From contig UQCR01000057.1 of assembly GCA_900539655.1 (NCBI GenBank), positions 1-42,557 on the forward strand: a DNA stretch of 42,557 nt, read 5' to 3'. The first letter of the stretch is position 1. Each line of letters opens with the position of its first letter. This document shows, one piece after another, positions 27,291 through 35,150 of the stretch. Source of the stretch: an uncultured Robinsoniella sp. (GTDB lineage: Bacteria; Bacillota; Clostridia; Lachnospirales; Lachnospiraceae). The notes beneath the pieces were generated by a model. The model had not been told where the DNA came from, made no database searches, and was given only the letters and a program-made list of their open reading frames with translations. Position numbers and translations under genes: made by a program.

Positions 27291-29108
27291 TCATACACGC
27301 TCTGTTCTGTTTACTTTACATATCTTACGGTCATAGGAGTACAGCCCGTTGGCCTCTTCTTCCACATCGGATACCTGTGTATAAACTGCTGCGCAGAGCC
27401 CCTCTTTATTAGCTGCTCTGATCTCCTTCATGACATCATGAAATCTGCGGGTAAATTCATCTGTGTCCTTGCATTTCAGATACCCAAATACCTGTTGGGA
27501 ATAGGAATGTTCGGGGATGTGGCAGATATAACCGCCATATTCGGATAAAACAAACGGACGGCTGTCCAGTTCCGCTTTGATAGGGCGGAAATAGTTATGA
27601 ATGCTTTTGACATCTCCGCAGTGCTGGTCATACCACCCGCTGGCATGATCCACCGGACGGGTATTGTCCAGGGAATGAATCAGGTTTGTAACTTTTACAG
27701 CATCAAACTGTCCCCATCCTTCATTAAATGCAGTCCATAGACCGATACTGGGACAATTATACAGGTGCTCAATTGTGGATCTGCATTCCCGCAGCCAGAG
27801 TTTCTTTCCTTTGGAGTCGCAGCGGGAAAACATTTTATAATGGCTGTCTTTGAAATGAGCAGTTACAAAGGGAAGAAGGGTGGGAAGGTAGCATAAAAAT
27901 GTAAGATAAGAGCGTCCGCCTCCGTTAACAATATCCTGCCATACAATCATTCCCAGCCGGTCACAGTGGTAGTACCACCGCAGGGGTTCAATTTTAATAT
28001 GCTTCCGGATCATATTAAATCCCAGATCTTTCATAGACTGAATATCGAAAATCAGGGCATCGTCAGAAGGTGCCGTATACAATCCATCCGGCCAGTAACC
28101 CTGATCCAGGACTCCGTTTTGGAAATAGGGCCGGTTATTCAGACAGAGCCTTGGAATTCCCTTGGAATCCGTACAGGAAGAAAATTTACGCATTGCAAAA
28201 TAACTATCTACGACATCCTCTCCGGCTGTTATGGTGATGTCATACAGAAAAGGTGACTCAGGTGTCCAGGGACGAAGATCGCGAATGGGAATTGTCAGAC
28301 GAACTTTCTGGGTCTGTACAGAATATATTTCCCTGCCTTCTGCACAGACTGTGATTTTCTTTTCGCAGGAGGGATCATTTTCCATGGTTACTTCAAGAAT
28401 AACAGCGGATTTATCCAGCTGGGGGGTTATGCGTATGGAGTTTATATAATTTTCAGGAACCCATTCCATCCATACCGTCTGCCAGATACCGCTTTGAGGG
28501 GTATAGAACATGCCGCCCGGCTGAAGGGTCTGCTTTCCACGGCTTTGGAAGGACGCATCTGTTTCATCCTGAACTCTTACCGTAATAATGTTTTCGCCGC
28601 TGCGCAGGCTGGGAGTAATATCTGCGGTAAAGGGCAGATAGCCGCCCCGATGGCTGCATACATATTTTTTGTTGCACCAGACAGAACAGGTCTGATCCAC
28701 CGCCCCGAAATGAAGCAGAAGCCGTTTTCCAAAGGGCATTTGATCACCGCTTTCTGACAGATGCGTGTCAGGGGAGGGCGAGGGAAAGTCCTCCAAATGG
28801 AAAGATTTTTCATACCACAGGTATTCATCTGGCATAAGGGTATGGTTTACCTGAGAAAGACTTGCTTCCGGGGAAAACGGTACTAATATCTGCTGGGTGA
28901 TATCTCCCGGATATTTTTTGTCTTTCGTAATCCGGTAATTCCAATAGCCGTTTAAATTAATCCAGGCATCTCTTTTGAGCTGCGGTCGAGGATATTCCTC
29001 TAATACATGTTCCGGGTCAAGCTATTCGCCCCATACAGTGGACAGTTGTTTTGGCGTCTCTTTTCTTTTAAAAAGCTGTAAAGAAGAAACTGCATCAATC
29101 AGATTCAT
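27291..29108 (-). pseudogene. GH2-family glycoside hydrolase interrupted by an amber codon
   Basis: A GH2 enzyme of about 605 codons, full except for one in-frame TAG at 29022-29024 (codon 29). The frame starts at ATG 29108 behind AAGGGG, reads 28 residues ending TVWGE, meets TAG, and continues at once with LDPEHVLEEYPRPQLKRD and LNGYWNYR, a normal GH2 N-terminus. Everything after is intact: jelly-roll domain, Ig-like domain and barrel with acid/base Glu463 (FNEGWGQF) and nucleophile Glu523 (LSEYGGY). A restart at ATG 28835 would lose part of the binding domain. Either a recent nonsense mutation, a read-through codon or a sequence error. Substrate is unknown; beta-galactosidase or beta-glucuronidase activity is plausible. 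Confidence 0.85.
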
Positions 29109-29144
29109 GAAAACATCCCCTTTTTTATAAAATTGATATGTTGT

Positions 29145-29168
29145 ATTATAGCACAAAAAGGTTTGTGC
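29145..29168 (-). promoter_or_regulatory. Possible promoter and operator of the GH2 gene
   Basis: On the minus strand a TATAAT (29145-29150) lies about 37 bases before the GH2 start. Just upstream of it is the inverted repeat GCACAAAAAGGTTTGTGC (29151-29168), placed where a repressor would block polymerase. The -35 region is not consensus. Confidence 0.45.
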
Positions 29169-29301
29169 AGATATCTTTTTCAAAGAAAAGAAAGCAGTTG
29201 CCTCACACATTTACGCAGTAATGATTTATCTTGCCAAAATCGTTTTTCCAGTAATATCCATTCGTGTATCAACCATAATAGCTCCTTATCTGCCTGTAGC
29301 T

Positions 29302-30702
29302 TCAGGCGTTTTTACTTTGCGATCTGCGCTCTTCCAGGATACGGCTGTTCTCCAGGACTTTCTTTTTGGTCAGCGGATACCAGAAAAGCAGGATCAGACC
29401 GACGATGAGATAGCATACAGCAGGTGCCAGGGTTGCCACGGAATAGATATTATTTACGACACCGGTGGTCTGGACTACTGTTTCTCCGCCGACAGATGAC
29501 TGGTATCCGATAGCAGCCAGTGCCCATCCTCCCAGTCCGCCGGCAAGTGCCTGCCCGATCTTCCTGGCAAAGGAATATACGGCGTAGACCGTTCCGTCAT
29601 CACGGCTGCCTGACTGAACTTCCTGATAGTCGATAATGTCGGTAATAAATGCCCAGATCATCAGATTGAACAGCCCGGTACCTAAATTTCCCAGTGCAAT
29701 AAAGACACAGAAGATCCAGGGATTGGTAAAACGTACAAAGAACATAACAAAATACATAGCGGCAGCGAATAATACAGCTGCAGAAGAAGCCTCTTTTTTC
29801 CCGAATTTTTTAATGATCTTCATTGAAAACGGTGCAAGAACCAAAGTGGCTGCAGCATTAAAGAACCCGGCTACGGACATAGCTGATTTATTTTTAAAGT
29901 AATCCATAAACAGATATGTGTTCATGCTCTGTGCCAGAAGCATGGAAAGCAGCAACACGATAGCAGCTCCAATGATAGCCAGAAGGCTTTTGTTATGGGC
30001 AAGTGCAGAGACTGTCTTTGCAAAACTTACCTTCTCTTTCTTTTGAGCTGAAATTACGACACGTTCTTTTGTCATTTTGTAACACAAGATATAGCAGATT
30101 AGTGCGGCAACGGCAAATACACAAGCGATGATAAAGAAACGCTGTGGTACTACTACCTGGTTGCCGGCTGTGTCATACTGGTAAACAATAAGCGGAACCC
30201 CTACGCTTACAATAATATTTGCAAGGGCTGCGCCAACACTCCGGAAGGTGGATAAAGCGCTGCGCTCCAGGGGGTCAGACGTAAGAGCGGATGCCATAGA
30301 GCCATATGGGATGTTAATGGCGGTATAGCAGATACTGCCCCATAAAATATAAGTAATATAGATATAGACCAAACGGGCGCCATAAGGAAGTGTGGAGACC
30401 CAGGGGACAAACAGCAGTGTCCCGGCAATTACTACGGGAATGCACATTCTGCGTATCCAGGGACGGAACTTGCCGTCTTTTGCAGGCAGCAGGGTGTCTA
30501 CCAGACGGCCCATGCTGATATCTGTAAATGCATCTATAAACCGGGCAACCAGGAACAGTGTACCAACTGCTCCGGCGCCGATGCCAAGTACCTTCGTGTA
30601 AAAAACCATCAGAAAACTGCTGGCAAAGATGAAAAAGAAATCATTGCCAAAATCTCCGAACATATAACCAATCTTATCTTTTAATCCAAATTTCTGCGTC
30701 AT
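29302..30702 (-). CDS. GPH-family sugar symporter
   Basis: Integral membrane transporter of 466 aa with about 12 helices. The N-terminus (KIGYMFGDFGNDFFF) and the loop motif ARFIDAFTDISMGRLVDT are those of glycoside-pentoside-hexuronide:cation symporters. It lies 48 nt after the beta-glucuronidase gene and before a second GH2 gene, on the same strand, so it probably imports glucuronides or small glycosides for these enzymes, as UidB does in E. coli. Substrate is inferred from context. Confidence 0.92.
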   Translation of the reverse strand: MTQKFGLKDKIGYMFGDFGNDFFFIFASSFLMVFYTKVLGIGAGAVGTLFLVARFIDAFTDISMGRLVDTLLPAKDGKFRPWIRRMCIPVVIAGTLLFVPWVSTLPYGARLVYIYITYILWGSICYTAINIPYGSMASALTSDPLERSALSTFRSVGAALANIIVSVGVPLIVYQYDTAGNQVVVPQRFFIIACVFAVAALICYILCYKMTKERVVISAQKKEKVSFAKTVSALAHNKSLLAIIGAAIVLLLSMLLAQSMNTYLFMDYFKNKSAMSVAGFFNAAATLVLAPFSMKIIKKFGKKEASSAAVLFAAAMYFVMFFVRFTNPWIFCVFIALGNLGTGLFNLMIWAFITDIIDYQEVQSGSRDDGTVYAVYSFARKIGQALAGGLGGWALAAIGYQSSVGGETVVQTTGVVNNIYSVATLAPAVCYLIVGLILLFWYPLTKKKVLENSRILEERRSQSKNA

Positions 30703-30750
30703 ATCAGAACCCCCTGTTTCCCTGCTGTTATTTAATAGTATGATTTACTT

Positions 30751-32697
30751 TTATGAATTACTTTTATAGTTCTGGGGAAGACTTTCCCACCTGCTTTTGA
30801 AAACGTATGCAACAGCTTTAGGCTGCCGGTTTCTTGTGAAAATTCCTTTTTTATTTCCATTTACCCTCATAATGCCTTCTGTAGTCTGAAAGTCAGCGAA
30901 ATTCCAGACCTGTTCGCCCTTGACAAAGTCATAAGAATCAAAGACGTCAAACTGCATACGCAGATATTCTTCCTGATATTCTTCGCTCCACATAACGCTT
31001 GGCAGTTTGTGGACTCCAACCATGGTATCTGCGCCAAACTCCGTAAAGATAAACGGCTTATTTAAGTGAAGTTCTTTCCATTGATCCATTTCCCGGATGA
31101 AAAGTTCTTTCGCTTCTTTCATCTCGTAACCACCCCGGTTATACCATCCGTAATAGCGGTTCAGAGAGAGAATATCGGAAAAAGAATAGCATTTGCATGC
31201 ATCCGGTGTGGAATTCATAACCATCGCAAACGTGCGGGGACGTTTCTGAGGGTCCAGTTCTCTTGCCAGTTCGAATATTTCTTTGAAATAGGGGACGGCT
31301 GAACTGCTGGTTGTTTCCGGTTCGTTCATCAGGCTCCAGGCGATGACACAGGCGTGGTTTTTGTCACGGGCGATAAGTTCCTTAAGAGCTGCTTTGTGAT
31401 TTGCCTTTGTCTCCGTCTGTACAATATCGCGGCTGAAGAATTCTGTCTGCCTTCCGGTGGACGCTTCCATAAAATTCATCAGGCTTTCAAAGAATCCCAC
31501 TGCAGCAACCTCGTCAATCACCAGGAATCCTTCACGGTCAGCCATCTGAATAATTTCTTCTGCATAGGGGTAGTGGGAGGTACGGAAAGAGTTGGCGCCG
31601 ATCCACTTCATTAACTCAAAATCTCTTTTTACAACTGCAAGATTAAATCCCCTGCCATTGATTTCACTGTCCTCGTGTTTTCCAAAGCCCTTTAAATAAA
31701 CCGGTTTTTTGTTAATCAGAATATCGGTATCTTTTACTTCTACTGTACGAATGCCCACCTCCTCTTCGTATTCATCCAGAATCGTTTCCTGATCCATCAG
31801 TAAGATTTGGAAGGTATACAGGTAAGCATTTCGCACTTCCCAGAGCCGTACGTCCCGTATACGTATCTGTCCTTCATCTCCGGATGCTTCAGCAACCAGG
31901 TTCCGGCTCTCATCGTATACCCGGATCAGTACCTTTTTATGGGAGTCATTGGATGCCAGCTTACCGGAGCCATTGGGTGCCAGTTTATCGGAGCCGTTGG
32001 ATGCCAGCCTACCGGAGCCATTGGATGTCAGCTTATCGGAGCCAGGGGAAGCCGGTTTACCAGAGTCTGTGGTTACCACGTATTCCGTTATGGAGTCAGA
32101 ACCTTTCAGTATGTGATTGACAGAAAAACCTACAATTTCATCCTTTGGGGTTACCACCAGTCTTACCGGCCGTTGGAGTCCTGAATAGTTATAGAAGTCA
32201 AAGAAAGGCTTTGACATTTTAGTGCCATCCGAGAAAACCTTAGTTGATCCGGCAGGCAGGGTAGCATAGCTTAATTCATTATTGAGACATACAACAACCC
32301 GGTTGTATCCATTCCAGTTAACAACATCATTAATTCTGGCAGTAAAGGGAAGAAAACCCCCTTCATGCGTCACTATTTTTTCTCCGTTTACATAAACAAC
32401 TGCCCGGTGGGTTGCACAATCGAAACGCAGGCTGATATTTTTGCCCTCCCATTCTCCCGGAACGAAGACGGAAGTTTCATACCAGAAGTCCCCGGTATAC
32501 TCTCTGGACTCTTTGTCTGTAAAAAAATCATTAAAACTTGCAGGAACCGGCATCTCAACGGTTCGATTGGGGTCCAGGCCATTATTCCAGTTTTTATTCA
32601 GTCCTTCCGATTCAGGGTCAAAACAAAACTTCCAGAGTCCGTTCATATCAACGATCCTGCGTGTTCGGCTTGTTTTTGGATATAACATAGATTTCAT
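30751..32697 (-). CDS. uidA: Beta-glucuronidase (GH2)
   Basis: Intracellular enzyme of 648 aa releasing glucuronic acid from beta-glucuronides. No signal peptide. GH2 jelly roll, Ig-like domain and TIM barrel are in order; acid/base Glu459 (SLMNEPET), nucleophile Glu553 (FTEFGAD), and the NKKG motif (in VNGNKKGIF) that marks true glucuronidases by contacting the carboxylate. RBS AAGGAGG precedes ATG 32697. About 40 residues longer than E. coli UidA: the excess is a Ser/Gly/Asn/Lys tandem repeat inserted in the Ig-like domain (DNA 31943-32062). It heads the minus-strand operon with the symporter and is divergent from an AraC regulator. Confidence 0.93.
   Translation of the reverse strand: MKSMLYPKTSRTRRIVDMNGLWKFCFDPESEGLNKNWNNGLDPNRTVEMPVPASFNDFFTDKESREYTGDFWYETSVFVPGEWEGKNISLRFDCATHRAVVYVNGEKIVTHEGGFLPFTARINDVVNWNGYNRVVVCLNNELSYATLPAGSTKVFSDGTKMSKPFFDFYNYSGLQRPVRLVVTPKDEIVGFSVNHILKGSDSITEYVVTTDSGKPASPGSDKLTSNGSGRLASNGSDKLAPNGSGKLASNDSHKKVLIRVYDESRNLVAEASGDEGQIRIRDVRLWEVRNAYLYTFQILLMDQETILDEYEEEVGIRTVEVKDTDILINKKPVYLKGFGKHEDSEINGRGFNLAVVKRDFELMKWIGANSFRTSHYPYAEEIIQMADREGFLVIDEVAAVGFFESLMNFMEASTGRQTEFFSRDIVQTETKANHKAALKELIARDKNHACVIAWSLMNEPETTSSSAVPYFKEIFELARELDPQKRPRTFAMVMNSTPDACKCYSFSDILSLNRYYGWYNRGGYEMKEAKELFIREMDQWKELHLNKPFIFTEFGADTMVGVHKLPSVMWSEEYQEEYLRMQFDVFDSYDFVKGEQVWNFADFQTTEGIMRVNGNKKGIFTRNRQPKAVAYVFKSRWESLPQNYKSNS
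31943..32062 (-). repeat. 24-bp tandem repeat inside uidA
   Basis: Five in-frame units of 24 bp (31943-31966, 31967-31990, 31991-32014, 32015-32038, 32039-32062) encode eight-residue repeats such as SGRLASNG and SDKLAPNG. The units differ at a few positions. The insert lies in the surface-exposed Ig-like domain, away from the catalytic barrel, and keeps the frame. Confidence 0.92.
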
Positions 32698-32760
32698 ATA
32701 TTTTTCCTCCTTAATGACAAATGTGCTTGGTTATTGCATATAAATTACCATAAATTAAGA

Positions 32761-32809
32761 ATTTACCTAAGGATAATTTTTGTTGAAATCCGTATAATTT
32801 TTAGGTAAA
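32761..32809. promoter_or_regulatory. Operator-like inverted repeat between uidA and araC-type gene
   Basis: TTTACCTAA (32762-32770) and TTAGGTAAA (32801-32809) are perfect inverted copies, 39 bases apart centre to centre. A TATAAT at 32793-32798 lies between them on the plus strand with a poor -35. The layout suits an AraC-type activator controlling both divergent genes. Confidence 0.55.
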
Positions 32810-32968
32810 ATAACATTAATAATAAATATGATACGTTAATCTGGATAAGCTGGTGGCGGACGGGTGACAGAAAACCACAATAAAAGCTGAGCTGCCCTCA
32901 AAAGCAATATAAACACACTCTGCAACTATGAAATCAGAAGATTCGCCAGATATGAAAAGAGGATTCTT

Positions 32969-34198
32969 ATGGAGCTAAAGGATGTACTGCAGTTTACAAG
33001 AAATATGATCGGAGCAGTGGCAGGAGTACCGGCTCAGCTGTTTGATCCAAAGGAACAGGGCTGGGAGTCCATAGACCTGTCCCTTCGTAAAATGCTGAAT
33101 ACGGATTTTGACTATGAAGGCTATTTTGAGAAATACACCGTATATATGCAAGAAAAAGTATTTTACTGCCTTTCAGATAACTTTTCTCTGCACTATATAT
33201 TTATGCAACTGCCCCGGGAATCTGACTGGCCCTATCTGGTTATCGGTCCGTATTTAACCGAAAATCCCGATGATGGGTTCTATACAAAGGTCATTGCTCA
33301 GAACCAGCTCACCGGCAGTACCATGACCGCACTTAAAAACTTTTATAATGTCCTTCAGATCGGTGATCATGCCAGGGTAATTTCAGCCCTAAATATTCTC
33401 GCAGCTTTTTTGTACTCCAAAGAGGAAGAGTGCCGCCTGGAATTTCTTAATGATCAGGAAAGGCGTCAGATTCTGGAGTCTTTTGTGCCTGGTCCGGATA
33501 TGTATTTTTCTATAAATGTAATAAAGGAAAGATATGATAAAGAAAATGAGCTGCTAAAGGCTGTACAAAAAGGAAATCAGGAAGCGGCAGTAATTGCCTA
33601 CCATAATTTTACGGGGTACCGGATAGCACAGCGTAATAAGGACCCGCTCAGGGATCGTAAGAATCTGTCCTTCGTGCTGAATACTCTTTTGCGGAAAGCC
33701 TCAGAGGTATGTTATGTCCATCCGGTTTACCTGGATGAAATTTCCCACAGGTATGCATTAAAGATAGAATCTGCCATTTCCACAAAGCAGATAGAAAATT
33801 TAAGTCTGGAGATGATCAGAAAATACTGCATACTAATTAAGAACCAATCCCTTCGAAACCACAGCCCCATTATCAGAAAGGCAGTGGATTATATCAATCT
33901 GAACCTGAGCAGTCCGCTGGGCTTAAAGGATATTGCAGAGCTGTTTAACGTCAATCCCAGCTATCTATCTACTTTGTTTAAAAAAGAAATGGGTGCAACT
34001 TTAACAGATTACGTTAATAAACAGCGTATAGATGCGGCATTAAAACTGCTGAATACCGGGGACATGCAGGTGCAGGACATTGCGTATTACGTGGGGATAT
34101 CAGATGTAAATTATTTTACTAAGCTCTTTAAGAAGCAGGTTGGATATACCCCCAGTGGATACCGGAAAAAGATTCAAAAAACTGATATTCTAAATTAA
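32969..34198 (+). CDS. AraC-family transcriptional regulator
   Basis: Regulator of 409 aa. The N-terminal 290 residues are a variable, probably ligand-sensing region (LQLPRESDWPYLVIGPYL-type, mixed helical). The C-terminal AraC domain is complete: LKDIAELFNVNPSYLSTLFKKEMG and VQDIAYYVGISDVNYFTKLFKKQVG, ending in the usual TPSGYRK. Start ATG 32969 has AAGAGG upstream. Divergent from the glucuronidase operon with a shared inverted repeat, so it probably activates that operon on a sugar signal. Confidence 0.9.
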   Translation: MELKDVLQFTRNMIGAVAGVPAQLFDPKEQGWESIDLSLRKMLNTDFDYEGYFEKYTVYMQEKVFYCLSDNFSLHYIFMQLPRESDWPYLVIGPYLTENPDDGFYTKVIAQNQLTGSTMTALKNFYNVLQIGDHARVISALNILAAFLYSKEEECRLEFLNDQERRQILESFVPGPDMYFSINVIKERYDKENELLKAVQKGNQEAAVIAYHNFTGYRIAQRNKDPLRDRKNLSFVLNTLLRKASEVCYVHPVYLDEISHRYALKIESAISTKQIENLSLEMIRKYCILIKNQSLRNHSPIIRKAVDYINLNLSSPLGLKDIAELFNVNPSYLSTLFKKEMGATLTDYVNKQRIDAALKLLNTGDMQVQDIAYYVGISDVNYFTKLFKKQVGYTPSGYRKKIQKTDILN

Positions 34199-34290
34199 CA
34201 GAAAATTATATATAATATATAAAATTAACTGTTTAGGAAATGGGTATTAAGTATATTAAAAATTTATTATAATAAATTTGGAAAATAGTG

Positions 34291-34319
34291 TTGACAAATA
34301 AAACCTCCTGTGTTATTAT
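34291..34319 (+). promoter_or_regulatory. Strong promoter of the candidate large RNA
   Basis: TTGACA (34291-34296) and TATTAT (34314-34319) with exactly 17 bases between them. Transcription should begin near 34326. No long ORF follows. Confidence 0.75.
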
Positions 34320-34456
34320 AACTTCATCAACAAAACATGTACTTAAAAATAAATTCACAGGAGACGAGAAATTCTGGAATGACTATTGAATAAGACATGT
34401 AGTTGTTTTAAATATTAAAACTTGTTGAAATGTTAAGGAAGAGGAGGTCGAGTCCA

Positions 34457-34540
34457 GTGGACACAGTTTCTATAGTTTCAGTTCAATATGGTTGTGGTAT
34501 GACAGTTGTTTCCTGCGAGAAAGACCTTTATCACATATAA
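34457..34540 (+). CDS. Possible 27-residue peptide inside the candidate RNA
   Basis: A GTG at 34457 follows a perfect AGGAGGT (34442-34448) with 8 nt spacing and reads 27 codons to TAA at 34538-34540. The peptide is mostly hydrophobic with two Cys (QYGCGMTVVSCEKD). The RBS is the best in the region, and local GC is higher than in the rest of the RNA. It could be a dual-function RNA, a leader peptide or a small signal peptide; chance cannot be excluded. Confidence 0.35.
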   Translation: MDTVSIVSVQYGCGMTVVSCEKDLYHI

Positions 34541-35003
34541 AAATTCCAAAGGAATCGAGTAGACGTCAGATAATCGGAGAGATTAAAGGTTGGAATTTAT
34601 GGATAAAGAATATAAATTGTCACCATATTGAAGGAATTACCACATAGTAGTTCAAAGGTTTTTAACAACTGTGTGAAGAAACAGTTATTAAAAAATATTA
34701 GTAGTTTATATAATCAACGAAGATATATTTATACTTCAGATTAAAATCAGATATTATTTATAAGAAGACAGATTCTTATAAACCAATCGATTTATAATAG
34801 GAATATTTATATATTTAGAGAACTTATATAAGCGAACGTATAGGAGATAAATATTTGCGAAAGATATCGTCGAAAGCTTTGAGTGAATAATTTCATATAT
34901 TTAAATTAATTTTAAATATATCTCAAATAGAGATGCAGGAAATAACAAGATGAACCTCCGATTACATAAAATTAAAATACTATTAAATAATGATAAAAGT
35001 TAC

Positions 35004-35038
35004 CAATAGCCGTTATCCCTATGATAGCGGCTATTTTT
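35004..35038 (+). terminator. Intrinsic terminator of the candidate RNA
   Basis: ATAGCCGTTATC pairs with GATAGCGGCTAT (one G-U) around a CCTAT loop and is followed by TTTTTT. Confidence 0.9.
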
Positions 35039-35070
35039 TGTGAAAATATAATGAAATCACGGTTTTGGTT

Positions 35071-35099
35071 TTGACAACGAAAATCAGGTATGGTACACT
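35071..35099 (+). promoter_or_regulatory. Promoter of the TPR/P-loop protein gene
   Basis: TTGACA (35071-35076) and TACACT (35094-35099) are 17 bases apart, about 50 bases before the start codon. Confidence 0.75.
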
Positions 35100-35150
35100 T
35101 AATGCAATTATGTAGAAAACTATGCAGACCCAAACTAAGAGGTGAATAAG

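Larger units (their letters stand above)
34326..35040 (+). ncRNA. Candidate large structured non-coding RNA, about 715 nt
   Basis: This stretch has no ORF of 60 codons on either strand yet starts at a consensus promoter and ends at a strong terminator. Several hairpins are visible: GTTTTAA/TTAAAAC (34405-34421), GTCC/GGAC (34452-34462), ATTCC/GGAAT (34543-34555), TTTATAAGAA/TTCTTATAAA (34757-34782), TTATAAA/TTTATAA, and a long one at 34878-34927 where TTTGAG/CTCAAA encloses ATATATTTAAA/TTTAAATATAT. Composition is AT-rich, unlike the flanking genes. It is not RNase P, tmRNA, SRP or 6S RNA by the motifs I know. Size and layout recall large ornate RNAs such as ROOL or GOLLD, but I cannot match it to either. 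Confidence 0.6.

Noticed and set aside
29022..29210. Separate 62-codon gene upstream of the GH2 frame
   Set aside because: Its last 28 codons are the natural N-terminus of the GH2 gene; the upstream part precedes the RBS and is not translated.
31807..32184. Plus-strand frame with repeats opposite uidA
   Set aside because: Its repeats are only the reverse reading of the 24-bp units in uidA; no RBS.
34326..35040. tmRNA, RNase P RNA, SRP RNA or group II intron
   Set aside because: Conserved cores of these RNAs (for example the tmRNA tRNA-like ends, RNase P CR motifs, intron domain V) are not seen.
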